From positions 8,449,594 through 8,513,593 of the forward strand of contig NC_048549.1 in the NCBI RefSeq assembly GCF_902806685.2: a stretch of DNA of 64,000 bases, written 5' to 3'. This document shows positions 1-9,980 of the stretch, in pieces. A program made the position numbers and the translations under genes. The notes below the pieces were generated by a model. The model was not told the DNA's origin. It searched no databases and worked only from the letters and a program-made list of their open reading frames with translations. How positions within the stretch are numbered: position 1 is the stretch's first letter; every line of letters begins with the position of its first letter. The DNA comes from Maniola hyperantus. Its lineage: Eukaryota; Arthropoda; Insecta; Lepidoptera; Nymphalidae.

Positions 1-38
<38 letters not shown>
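1..38. repeat. poly-G run at the window edge
   Basis: There are thirty-eight consecutive G residues followed by unique sequence. It could be a real homopolymer, but such a pure G run at an edge is also a common sequencing or assembly artefact. Confidence 0.9.
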
Positions 39-39
<1 letters not shown>

Positions 40-199
40 GTAATCTCCGGAACTAATAATCCGGTTCTGAAAATTCGTTCACTGGTACATTATCTCTGAG
101 TGATACAATAAATTCAAATTCTAGAACGAAGTCTCGGGCAAAAGCTAGTAAAACTAACGACAGAGAAAAAACTTTTGAACTTACTACATGACTAACAAA

Positions 200-574
200 G
201 TGACTTCTGTTCATTGACAGCGGTGCTTATATCAGAAACACAAACTTTGCATGTATCGCGTCTGAGAAGCCAATATAGTTCCGAAGCCGGCGCCCGCGCA
301 CGTTTCCACGCCGCCCGCCCAAAACACGAACGAAAATCGATATACGTATCACGTTTTTGTTTACCGATGTCACGGTGTCATTTTGGTGCTATCATGTCAC
401 TGTTAGTGCTATCAATGTCAATGTCAGAACGGTGATTGTTCTGTGCAGTGTAAATACGTGTCGAGTGACGAGCAAACTTGCTGGTCGCTTGGGGACAAAT
501 GTTTGAGCTGTCAATAAGTGGACCACACTTTTTTCACTGGGTACATCCGATAGCGGAGTGTTACCGCGATTCAG
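200..574 (+). promoter_or_regulatory. candidate promoter and non-coding first exon
   Basis: This non-repetitive block has a CpG-rich core (about 280-330) in otherwise AT-rich DNA. It ends at TTCAG|GTATGT (exon side to 574), a good insect splice donor. A GCAGTG motif near 445 could mark a start site. No long reading frame runs into the donor, so any exon here would be 5' UTR. If real, the first intron would run right into the gene-poor window, which would explain the absence of genes. This is inference from composition and a single donor site; transcription is not shown. Confidence 0.3.
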
Positions 575-690
575 GTATGTTTGATTGCGTGTGAATATAG
601 GTACCTATTTGTGTTACGAGCATAATGACTTGTAAGTTTGTATTACATAGATTTAAGACCAAATTGTCCCACATTCTAGCAAATAACAAA

Positions 691-723
691 CTATTTCTAT
701 TTCTATTTCTATTTCTATTTCTA
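691..723. repeat. (CTATTT)n microsatellite
   Basis: Five to six copies of the hexamer CTATTT are visible directly. Confidence 0.9.
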
Positions 724-1149
724 CGTAAGAAGGTATATCAAACTTTCTTATACGTAGTTACTGTAAGAATAAATCTCATTATATTATTAGAGATGCAATG
801 GAAAATACGGAGTCTGTTCAACAAAATATGGCAATTATTGTTCAAATGATAAATTGGTCAAACCGAGAAATGAACCCGGGAAGAGTTCTTGAGAGATCGG
901 TTCGCACAAAAGGAGATAGAGTTCTTTAACGTACTTTTTTACTTCAATCTATTACATACTTATACTTACTATAAAATTTAAAGTTTGTATGTTCGTTCAT
1001 TACCAATACCTTCGCGCATCGTCAACCGATTGAGTTGAAACTTTGTACAGTTGTTATCGATACTTACGTGAAGACACAATACCATCAACGCAACGCATGC
1101 CGAGTATAAGCTAGCAATACAATATTACCTAAAGATAACAGCATCATAT
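724..1149. other. mostly unique AT-rich DNA
   Basis: No gene is seen. The part at 1015-1120 (GTCAACCGATTGAGTTGAAA and following) resembles the inside of lepidopteran Helitron-type repeats, but no ends are visible. Confidence 0.4.
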
Positions 1150-1190
1150 TCTTTGAAAGTCAGCAACAGATCGTTGCTGACTTCCAAAGA
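1150..1190. repeat. short inverted repeat (hairpin)
   Basis: Two 18-bp arms (TCTTTGAAAGTCAGCAAC and its complement with one mismatch) flank the 5-nt loop AGATC. At about 41 nt it is shorter than a usual microRNA precursor, so a snap-back duplication is more likely. Confidence 0.6.
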
Positions 1191-2027
1191 GTAGAGGAAA
1201 TAGAAAATATAGTGCATTTGCACTTGAACTTGCACTTCTTCTCAGAGTTGTTTTATGACGTTTATCAACATCACCAAGTTGGGCCTCATCCCGTTACTTG
1301 GATCTTAACTTCGGGTTAACGTTGTTTAACCATTAATACTCCTGCTTCACTCCTATAAAAAAGTACAACGGCACTCAAATTTTAATATTAAGCTATAATT
1401 ATATTTACCTCCTTATCTTAATTGAACCTCGTGCATTTTACCTTGAATACAAGTTAGTTTGAACCTAAAAGATGAAGAGTATTTCGAACAAGTTGTGTGA
1501 AAAATTCCGTAGTACCTTTAAAAAACGAAATAGTTCAAATCGCTTCATTGTAGAATGTTTGCTCTAAATATTTCCATCCACAAAAAAGTAAAAGGTAACC
1601 CTTCCAAGAAGATCTAACACAGCGTCTGACAAGTGATAACAAGGGAACAAAAACGGCAACATCGACATACTAGCATTATCTTTTTAAGTCCATTTCTCAC
1701 TTCCAATATTCTCAGAATCCCGGTAATGAGATTCTACATGCCGCGGCCGCTCAAGTCTCGTTGGGCAAATAAGTTTGTGTACAAAGCGCAGCCCGGTAGC
1801 AACTCTCTGTTTGCTGTCGACCTGTTAATTAATAACTCGCCGAGCAGTGTATACACAGCCTTATTACCGGTAAAATCTCACAAGTCACGAGTCTAAACTG
1901 ACCTAAACCAGTTCTCAGTTTTGACTCTTGATTTCTAATCACACGGTAATGGATTTGTATAGAGGTTGCTAATGAGCTAAGCTATGCAGCCAAAAGTTTG
2001 TTCCGAGCACACTTTAACGAAGGAAAC
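1191..2027. other. unique DNA, no gene recognised
   Basis: There is an 87-codon open frame at 1633-1896 on the plus strand in slightly GC-richer DNA (1725-1880). It has no recognisable domain, signal or codon signature, and I do not call it a gene. Confidence 0.4.
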
Positions 2028-2180
2028 TCATCATCGACAACATCAATCCATCGACGACTCAAAGCTGAGCACGGGTCTCCTCACCGAATGAAAAGGGTTT
2101 CGAGATAGTCCACCGTGCTGGCCAATTGCGGATTGGCAGACTTCACACACGTTTGAGAACATTATGGTCAATTCTCAAGC

Positions 2181-2488
2181 TTTTTTTTTTATTCAGATAT
2201 AATTTAGCCCTTGACTGCAATTTCAGCTGATGGTAAGTGATGATGAGATAAAGATATAAGATGGATGCGGGCTAACCTGGAAGGGGTATGGCAGTTTTTA
2301 TTAAACCCATACTCCTTTATTTCCTACACGGTATCGTACCGGAACGCTAAATCGCTTGGCGGTACGGCTTTGCCGGTAGGGTTGTAAATAGCCACGGCCG
2401 AAGCCTCCCACCAGTCGATACCAAAAATATGGAAAGTATTAAATTCCAAATTCCTGCCGGGCGCTTACCACTGCGCCAGGGATGCAGG
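2181..2488 (-). mobile_element. SINE-B inserted in SINE-A
   Basis: On the minus strand it starts with the tRNA-like head (CTGGCGCAGTGGTAAGCG, an A-box), continues through the shared SINE-B body (complement of CTTGGCGGTACGGCTTTGCC) and ends in a poly-A tail, read as poly-T at 2180-2190. The same body recurs at 5841, 15776, 23187 and 35553. Confidence 0.75.
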
Positions 2489-2550
2489 TTTCCTCACGAA
2501 TCCCGATGTTTACGTGAGTGACATTGAACTGCTTGAAACGCATATAATAG

Positions 2551-2746
2551 TCCGTACAAAATGACGCCTAACGCGCCATTTTAACTCAAAAGTATGGTTC
2601 ACCCATCGACATAGGAGGTAACGAAGTAGTACATAAAATTTCTTTGGGTTCACCTTTGAAATAAGGACTAAAACAGTAAGTACTTTTGACATGAAATTTG
2701 ACACATAAAGTTAAAATAGCGCGTGAGGAGTTAAATTTTCCGCGGT
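2551..2746. mobile_element. TIR MITE (CACGCGCTATTTTAAC family)
   Basis: Both ends carry inverted copies of a sequence containing CACGCGC(T/C)ATTTTAACT. A small direct repeat ATAG at 2547-2550 and 2747-2750 is a possible target-site duplication. A relative lies at 8112-8256. Confidence 0.65.
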
Positions 2747-2776
2747 ATAGCTTTGAAAGTAAGAACCTCAGTTAGG

Positions 2777-2885
2777 CTAACATGCGCACCACGAGAAAAT
2801 TTTGTCTACGCATTTACTCGTCTTATTTGTATGAAGAAACACGAGATAATGCGTAGACAAAATTTTCTCGCGGGGCGCATGTTAG
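2777..2885. mobile_element. near-perfect palindromic MITE
   Basis: Arms of about 46 bp (TAACATGCGC ... GAGAAAATTTTGTCTACGC) are inverted copies around a short loop near 2825-2840. The element is essentially one long hairpin and carries no coding capacity. Confidence 0.8.
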
Positions 2886-2938
2886 GCCTGCAGGTATAGG
2901 AGGCCGATGACTTAACCACTAGGTTATCATCGCTCTAT

Positions 2939-3294
2939 GAAGGAAATTACTTAGTCATTAATGTAAGCGCAATGCGCCACAAAATCCACACTTAAAACCT
3001 ATTAGTCGCATTAATTTGAATACAAAATTCATGGCTGCCTTCGATACAATGTTATTTGTCACTACCCTGCCCATTTAGCCTCGCGCCCGCACTCTATAAT
3101 TACAGGGAAAAAAAGAAACTTGAAGAAACGCGATGGTAAACTAATGGTCTGAAACTAAATTTTAATTAATGTCGTGTTATACGGAATAGGAGTGATTACT
3201 GAAATAACACGACAGGTTGGTGTGACGCTGGCTTAACACGGGTCTTTTATGGTGGTCAATTTGTGACACAGTAATAATTATATTTATGGACTAA
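2939..3294. other. unique DNA, no feature seen
   Basis: I see no gene or recognisable repeat. A short inverted match, GTCGTGTTAT (3171-3180) against ATAACACGAC (3204-3213), is present. Confidence 0.5.
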
Positions 3295-3732
3295 GAGCCA
3301 GCACGTGCCAGATCTTCGTTATGTATAAAAGCTGAAAGTCTCTCTGCGTATTCTTCCCAACACCGGGAGGAACGTTTGTTTGGATCATGGTGGCTTTGAA
3401 AAATAACAGGTAATAAAGGTGTAAAAAGTCTTACGTCTAAGTAGGTATAAAGTCTATTTTTTTTATATATTCCTTTTAGAAATCACATCGTGCATTGCCA
3501 CACTGTGTCGTAGCAACCCACTGCTAGACACAAGGTGGGTGTCTGGCAGCAGGTTGCCATGATAAGTGACAAGACTATTTACTTTGATGTAAGATTTTCA
3601 CGCATTTATTAGGTACCTATTATCTCCCATAGCCACCATGATTCAAACAAACGTTCCTCCCAGTGTTGGGGACAAATACGCAGATAAACTTTCAGTTTTT
3701 ATAAAATAACGAAGGTCTGGCACGAGCTGGCT
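3295..3732. mobile_element. large foldback (long-TIR) element
   Basis: The left arm (from GAGCCAGCACGTGCCAGA) and the right arm (to TCTGGCACGAGCTGGCT) are imperfect inverted copies for at least 100 bp, including AACGTTTGTTTG and the GGTGGC segment. The middle (about 3490-3565) holds a second hairpin built on CATTGCCACAC and AGCAGGTTGCCATG. There is no transposase frame, so it is non-autonomous. Confidence 0.75.
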
Positions 3733-4170
3733 GTCTCTCTCTATATTTACGCGTACGGCGCCTCCGACCGAGTTTACCGGTGTAATTTTGGGAATTAAAA
3801 ACAGTAAGCCTCAATCGCTGTAATATCTAAATGATGGATTAGGCTCGCGTTTTGATGTGGATCGATTCATTTGGCCGGCAGCCAGTAATTATTATTCGTT
3901 ATCGTCTGTACCTACGTGTGGGGAACACAATTAGTTATTGATCAGACTGCAATTAAGCCCAATCGATTTTGTTTGTTGAAGTTGAAGAAAATTGTTTTAG
4001 TTCGACGTTTAATCGCCGCCGTTTTTTTATTATCTTTTATCCTACTAATGGATTTTGGATCATTTGATTGTACGATGTAAATTATGTGGGCACTAGTTTT
4101 ATTGTTTCTTAGGATACGTAATTGTTTTCATTTAGAGAAATGGATTAAATTTATACCTACTTTTTTACTG
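3733..4170. other. unique DNA, no feature seen
   Basis: The left part (3750-3790) is CpG-rich and the rest AT-rich. No gene or repeat is recognised. Confidence 0.5.
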
Positions 4171-4290
4171 TTTAGGATTCCGTTCATTTTAATGAAAAAC
4201 GGAACCCTTATAGGATCACTCGTGTGTCTGTCCATCCGACTGAGACCGGTCATTTGCTCCTAATCTACTGAGCCGATTAAGCCGCGGATG
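4171..4290 (-). mobile_element. family G fragment
   Basis: It has the characteristic 3' end hairpin of family G (GGATTCCGTT...AACGGAACCCTTATAGGATCAC) followed by a degraded GTCTGTCCATC stretch. The remainder of the element is missing. Confidence 0.6.
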
Positions 4291-4363
4291 GCATGTGGGT
4301 GTGCGCCCCCTCCCCCCTCCCACCTCCCCGATTGCCATCTCACTCAACCTGTCGCGTACTATA
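4291..4363. mobile_element. half of the ACCCGCAC foldback MITE
   Basis: It carries one TIR (CAACCTGTCGCGTACTATA) and part of the GC-rich arm of the family seen complete at 29218, 43739 and 44912. The other arm is lost. Confidence 0.6.
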
Positions 4364-5165
4364 CCCGCCGATGCTTCAAGGGTCGCAGGATCAATTTCCG
4401 CTCTAGACAAATATTTGACCAATAAAATACCTGTATGATATTTGTTGTGGTCGCAGAGCTTTGGTGCTTGTACTTGCAAGCTGTTATGAACGAATAAAAA
4501 AATGTTTAGACACTGTCTATTTAATGCTGAGTAAAGGTTGAAGTCTAAAAGAGGTAAGGTTGACTTGTTTTATCCAAAATAAACCTCCTCCAAAGTCCTC
4601 AACCAATTCATTAATGGTTTTCTGAACTGGAAATCGAACATAGGACTTTTAAACAAACCTATGCCGTGCCAGGAGGCATCATCACCATTTTAAAATATTA
4701 AGCAACTACCATTTTTAAATTACACGAAAGGTACCAGGAAATCAGATTCAAATAGGAGGTGGGCACTAAAAGTCTAGTACAGCGTTGTTACAAACAACTA
4801 TGGGATCACGACGTAATTGGCGCATGGCCCGCGGCACCAACACCTCTACGTATCAAACCGTTTTAATAATGAGTCCGCTGTGATCGTGAAACAATAAATT
4901 GCGAGGCTCGCAGGCTTCGTGCCCGAGACAGCTATCTGAGGCGAGCATTATGCATCTTGGCGATTGTAGCCGGCTATCATCTTTGAGATTGATAGGAGAA
5001 TCGCCCCTCGGCTACGCAGGATTCGGATAGCATTGTGAAAGCGTGCTGCGGTTATACAAGCGGTATAGGTACTAACTGCGCGACGCGGGCTGGTGTTTAC
5101 CCTAACTGAGAACTGCGAACTTAAAGGTACTTAAGCTTGTTCTAACTTCAAACACACACTTGAAA
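4364..5165. other. unique DNA, GC-richer at 4880-5100
   Basis: No repeat or gene is recognised. The 4880-5100 part is richer in CpG than its surroundings, without splice sites convincing enough to call an exon. Confidence 0.4.
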
Positions 5166-5352
5166 TCAATCATTATCATTAACAACTGATAGACGTCTAC
5201 TGCTGGCCATAGTTCCCTTGTATAAGTTCTTTCACACGCTACGGTCTTGCGCCGCCTGGTTCCCTGTGACTCGTTTGATGTCGTCTGTCCACCTAGTGGA
5301 GGAAGAGGAAATTTTCCAACCATCGCTTTCCGATGCGTTTTGCACCTCAATA
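5166..5352 (-). mobile_element. RTE-type LINE 3' fragment
   Basis: The plus strand holds CATTATCATT then ACGTCTACTGCTGG, CACGCTACGGTCTTGCGCCG and GTCGTCTGTCCACC. Read on the minus strand, this is the decayed C-terminus of the reverse-transcriptase ORF (the RWTDDI...WIQAA region). Frames are broken. Confidence 0.75.
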
Positions 5353-5369
5353 AGCTGTCCGGTAACACA

Positions 5370-5460
5370 GTATAGGCTACATTTTAAAGGAGATCAAAGA
5401 GTTTCCACGGAATTTTCAAAAACCTAAATCCACGCGAATGAAGTCGCGGGCATCGTCTAG
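5370..5460 (+). mobile_element. Helitron H1 3' end (5'-truncated)
   Basis: The sequence ends CACGCGAATGAAGTCGCG (terminal hairpin), then GGCATCGT and CTAG, the expected Helitron 3' architecture. Only the last 90 bp remain. Confidence 0.65.
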
Positions 5461-5840
5461 GTACTTGTTTCATATAACTTATTGTTTGTTATTATTATTT
5501 GATAAAGTAGGTATAACAAACGCAATATCCGTTTAGTATCACACCAAAAGCATGTAAAGTTACACTTCTGAACTCATTAACTGCCGAACAAACTATGTAA
5601 CCCATCGATATAATCGTTCTACTAGATACGGCGCCTTATAGTAGGTAGGTTACAACATGTTCCAACGGACATCGGTGTCTGCGGAGTCAGCACTCCTGTC
5701 GTAGAGATCTTTCATAGAGATAAGTGCTTCCTTGTTCTCTTATACTCTTTTTCTCTTTACTGTAAATATTTTTGGTACAAAAAAATCGTAATCCGCCTTA
5801 GACGCAGTCTGTTTCTACGAACATAGAAAAGTTTAGACAG
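5461..5840. other. unique AT-rich DNA
   Basis: I see no gene or repeat. Confidence 0.5.
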
Positions 5841-6034
5841 TTTTTTTTTTAAATCCAGATACAAGCTAGCCCTTGAATGCAACATCACTTGGTGGTAAGT
5901 GATGATGCAGTCTACGATGGAAGTGGGCTAACCTGGTAGGGGTGTGACACTTTTTGTTAAAACCATATAATATATCTCTTTGGTTTCTACACGGCATTGT
6001 ACTGGAATGCTAAATCGCTTGGCGGCACGGCTTT
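5841..6034 (-). mobile_element. SINE-B fragment (no head)
   Basis: The poly-T (poly-A tail) and the shared body (TTGGTGGTAAGTGATGATGC, GGGCTAACCTGG, AAATCGCTTGGCGGCACGGC) are present. The tRNA-like 5' part is absent. Confidence 0.75.
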
Positions 6035-6199
6035 CTATACAAGTGGATTTCGTTTGAAAGGAGTGCGGGCACCGATGTTCGTTAAACATGTTGTTACTCT
6101 TTAGCGCCGCATCTAGTGAAACATTATATATCGTTGGTGTAACCTTATCGCCCGATCGTCACAAATTAACTCCGAAACAACTTTCCCTTAATTAGGAAA

Positions 6200-6695
6200 G
6201 TATGATTAACAAAGAGCAATCGCGAAAACAAACTTATCATTCGGGGGAAGTGTACATTGATCATTGGGGAACAAACAAAAGGAGAGGCGAAATTAATAAA
6301 TTATCATAGCTCAGTATTATACGAGGTTGTGTTATAGGAATGAGGTAAGTAGGTTTTTTGTGTGAGTTAATGAATCACTTTGCTTCTTATATCTAGTTGA
6401 CCTTTAGATGTAAATGTGAGAGTTTTACTCTACGCTATCCCAGTTCTCGATTAGGACCATTTTAGTTAAAGTACTAGAAGAGTATGATTAACAAAGAGTG
6501 ATCGCGGATATAGACTTACAATTTGGGGTAAGTGTACCGCCTACATTGATCATTGGGGAACACTTGAGGAACAAACAAAAGGAGAGGCGGAATTAATAAA
6601 TTATTATCATAGCTCAGTATTATACGAGGTTGTGTTATAGGAATGAGGTAAGTAGGTTTTGTGTGTACAAGTTAATGAATCATTGTGCTTCTTAT
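6200..6695. repeat. local tandem duplication, two units
   Basis: The segment 6200-6390 recurs at 6482-6695. Shared landmarks include TATGATTAACAAAGAG, AACAAACAAAAGGAGAGGCG and ATTATACGAGGTTGTGTTAT. The second unit has small insertions, so the copies are old enough to have diverged. Confidence 0.9.
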
Positions 6696-6843
6696 GTCAA
6701 AGGTCAATGATCTTTCAGAAATAACTGTGAGAGTGATGGCTTTTCTTATTAAGTATCCAAAACCTAGCGTACTTCTTGATTAGGTCAAATTAGGTTGTAT
6801 TTCGCGTTTATAATCTCGTAAGGGGTGATAACCTCGTAGTCAT

Positions 6844-7204
6844 AAAAAACCGGTCAAGTGCGAGTCAGGCTCGCGCAATGAGGGTTCCGTACTACAGTCG
6901 TATTTTTTCGACATTTTGCACGATAATTCAAAAACTATGATGCATAAAAATAAATAAAAATCTGTTTAAGAATGTACAGGTGAAGACCTTTCATATGATA
7001 CCTCACTTGATATAGTTATCTCACTTCGAAAGTTGAAAATACTAACTATTAGTTTATGACCACAATTTAATTTTTTTTGTGTGGTCTAACCCTAAATTCA
7101 CGGTTTTCAGATTATTCCCCAAATGTCAGCTATAAGATCTACCTACCTGCCAAATTTCATGATTCTAGGTCAACGCGAAGTGTACCCTGTAGGTTTCTTG
7201 ACAG

Positions 7205-7238
<34 letters not shown>

Positions 7239-7295
7239 AACAAAGTGATCCTATAAGGGTTCCGTTTTTCCTTTTGAGGTACGGAACCCTAAAAA
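6844..7295 (+). mobile_element. family G element, near full length
   Basis: It runs from AAACCGGTCAAGTGCGAGTC through GAGGGTTCCGT to a (GACA)n stretch (7200-7240) and the end ACGGAACCCTAAAAA. The GGGTTCCGT and ACGGAACCC ends are inverted. It has no coding capacity, and I cannot assign the class with confidence. Confidence 0.8.
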
Positions 7296-7313
7296 TATAT
7301 AAAGCCTAATATC

Positions 7314-7372
7314 CATCTCACTCTGAGAGGAGACCCGTGCTCTGTAGCTGGCGATGGGTTGATCATGATCAA
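7314..7372 (+). mobile_element. SINE-A tail fragment
   Basis: It contains GAGAGGAGACCCGTGCTCTG followed by GGCGATGGGTTGATCATGAT, the 3' part of SINE-A. Confidence 0.75.
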
Positions 7373-7578
7373 TCGTGAAAAATAGGTTACATAACTTTCG
7401 TCGGTAGTCCTTATTCTTAAGACAAAATAATACAAACTTTTAGGTAAGTAGATAAAAGATGTAATGAGAAGATAACCCAGCCAAAGTTCCGTTATTAAGA
7501 AAGTTTGCATTATAATACCTAGCTAATAGCTCTCTGACTCTGTGCACCAAAAAGGATAGCTAATGTCATTTGTCTATG

Positions 7579-7727
7579 TTTTTATAGCTTAAACTATTAA
7601 TTACTAGGTATACTTATTTATAAAAATAATTTTTTATAGCTTAAACTTTTAATTACTAGGTATACTTATTTATAAAAATACTTTTTTATAGCTTAAACTA
7701 TTAATTACTGGGTATACTTATTTACTC
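7579..7727. repeat. 52-bp tandem repeat, three units
   Basis: Three consecutive AT-rich units each contain TTTTATAGCTTAAAC and GGTATACTTATTTA, at about 7579, 7632 and 7684. Confidence 0.9.
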
Positions 7728-8111
7728 ATGCAGTTAGGCAGGAAAGCTAAGTCTACAAAGAAAACAATATTTCTGCGCTATATCTGCGCCATACATAATT
7801 TCTGCACACACCACACCTAGAAGAACACGCGTCTGCACCGCCACTAATTATAAACGAGCGAAATTAAGCTTGCATCAGATTGTATGCTAAGTTCTTGTCT
7901 CTCATTTATAATGAATGGCGCAGTGCGTCGGCCATGTCGGAAATATGTATGACGGACCGTAACCCATTCATTCTTGTGGACTATACAAGGAGTTAGATTC
8001 TCAGAGCGTCTTTACGTGTTCCGATCCGATATCGATTGAATTAGAAGTTCATGTCTCTCATTTGTTTTGAATGACAGTGCGTCTGCCATATCAGAAACAT
8101 TTAGGTATAAT

Positions 8112-8256
8112 GCGTAAAATATAAGCTTTCACGCGCTATTTTAACTTTATGTGTCAAATGACATGTCAAAAGTACGATTTAAGTCCTTATTTTAAAGGTG
8201 AACCGTACTTTTGACATGGCGTGACAATGGCCCGTGAGAAGTTATGTTTTACGGAC
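8112..8256. mobile_element. TIR MITE (CACGCGCTATTTTAAC family)
   Basis: The ends are inverted copies (GCGTAAAATATAAGC / GTTATGTTTTACG), and the inner part repeats ATGTCAAAAGTACG in both orientations. It is related to the copy at 2551-2746 and is inserted inside the diverged tandem repeat. Confidence 0.65.
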
Positions 8257-8339
8257 TATGTGGCGGACGTTAACCCATTCATTGTGTTGTTTCGGATTGA
8301 CTATGCTGCGTAAGCTCTACTGGCCGCTACAGCGTCACC

Positions 8340-8565
8340 TGGCGGTGAGCCCTAGGACTCGAAGAAATAATTTGAGAGGTCGGGCGGCAACGTCCTCCTA
8401 AAGGCGTCTTCTGTGAGGCTCGGACCACGGCTTAGGATGACGTTGGGATCGTGATGGGTGGATTGGTAGGACAACTGGTTAGTCCGTACGCCCCCGAGGC
8501 CGTGGCGTGAGTCCACGTCCGGGTGACGTTAGAAATCGGGGACCTCGTCTTCGCCGGAAAAGACT
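8340..8565 (-). other. GC-rich block with an open minus frame
   Basis: The composition is clearly GC-richer than the flanks. One minus-strand frame stays open for 58 codons between stops without a start codon and ends TLPPDLSNYFFES. It interrupts the surrounding repeat. An eroded coding or 3' piece of a retroelement is the most likely origin; I cannot name the family. Confidence 0.4.
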
Positions 8566-8790
8566 AACCCATTCATTCCTGTGGATTATACTAGTTTGAG
8601 TCTTACAGCGTCTTTACACTATCCAATCCGATAAAGGTATCAATACTAAGTTCTTGTCTCTCGTTTGTTTTGAATGGCACATTGGATTTGCAAAACAGCT
8701 GGATTCTTAAAACGTCTTTACATTGCCCGATCTAATATCGGTACCGGACTTGACCTAAGTTCCAGTTGCTCGTTTGTTATTTGGCTAATA

Positions 8791-9980
8791 TCAACTGGCC
8801 TAATACAAAATCACAGTTCAAATCATTAGCTACGCTTTAATACGTCCAAGTCAGAAAATTATCAGATTTCGTCACACTTCGAGCAATTTCGGAGCCTCCC
8901 TAATGAGTCCCAGTAACGCAATGAAGGCACTTACCGTTATGAGTACACGGGTCATTATGGCCTATGAAAATAATTATGATAAAGTTCACTTGTGATACGA
9001 ATCCACTAGTAAAGTATTCGTGGGTCAGAAAATCCACGGACTTTTAAATCAGGGTTAAGGGGCGTTCATAGTTAGCGGTCAGAATCTATCACTCCCATTT
9101 TAAAGTAATACCAGCAGTCTAGCATACAGTAACTCCTGTTGATATTTAACAAGAGTCATCATTCTATAGCTTAGTAGGTACCTACTTGTAGGTACAGCGT
9201 TTGCTATATCCTTATTAATAACATATTCCAACGTAGTGTCTTCATACACATCTTGATAATTCATGGCACGTCCCTAATTCCGATTATATCATTTTGTACT
9301 TGGACCGATACAATTTCAATAATCAGTGCCTTATTCAATAGTGTTAACATAATATTATGTGTTTATTCCGGCGACTTGGACTAGAATAAAACTTTGCTTT
9401 ATTCATTGATCCAACAGCAGTCAGCGGTCGCTAGTATAATGCATTACTCCGTTTAAAATAATAAGGATTAATTGCAATTCCTATTCCCCAAACGTAGTTA
9501 TTTTCAGAATGGAAATAAAAATCTGTTCTACTTAACACACACAAATATCTAACACTTATTTATGTGTGAGTAAAAATGTGATTACGTCCACGGAACCACG
9601 AGATATTTAATCTAATAATGGACGGCCTGATTGCTTTTCTTGTGCTTACTGTTACATTTATAATTTATATTTAATGATCGACATTAATGGCGTCGGATTA
9701 TTTTCTGCCACCCATTTTACCGAGGCCCCCAAAAAATAGTGTAAATTAAAGAATGTTTTGAAGGAGTTGTACGTTTTGGAGACCTTTGTAAATTGGGTGT
9801 GTGTACACGTTAATTTCAGATTCAAGCATTTTCGTGTTGGCGTTGTGTAAGCGGCGTATTTTGTAAGGTATTGTTAAGGGGCGAATAAAATATAGTAATG
9901 TATGGTATTTTTCCAAATGACCCGCAAATTTTATTTTAGATAAATCCTCCTCTTAAGGTGCTGTTAAATCTGAGTATTTA
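8791..9980. other. unique AT-rich DNA
   Basis: No gene or repeat family is recognised in this stretch. Confidence 0.5.

Larger units (their letters stand above)
2028..2938 (-). mobile_element. SINE-A copy split by three nested insertions
   Basis: Pieces of one tRNA-derived SINE appear in correct minus-strand order: tail and body at 2028-2180, body at about 2481-2550, body at 2747-2776, and the tRNA-like head with its A-box (complement of AACCACTAGGTTATC) at 2890-2936. The pieces are separated by a SINE-B (2181-2488), a TIR MITE (2551-2746) and a palindromic MITE (2777-2885). About 25 bp around the B-box are missing next to the third insertion. Confidence 0.75.
7880..8790. repeat. diverged repeat of about 170 bp, four partial units
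   Basis: Units share TAACCCATTCATT, a CAGCGTCTTTACA-like segment, CCGATATCG and AAGTTCTTGTCTCTC. They are seen around 7895-8060, 8060-8290, 8568-8670 and 8671-8775. A MITE (8112-8256) and a GC-rich block (8340-8565) interrupt the array. Confidence 0.65.

Noticed and set aside
1..38. Telomeric or G-quadruplex functional element
   Set aside because: A pure G homopolymer is not the insect telomere repeat (TTAGG) and may be an artefact at the edge.
1150..1190. microRNA precursor
   Set aside because: The hairpin is too short for a typical precursor, and I recognise no known mature sequence.
1633..1896. 87-codon gene
   Set aside because: No domain, no homology that I recognise, and a length expected by chance in a 64-kb window.
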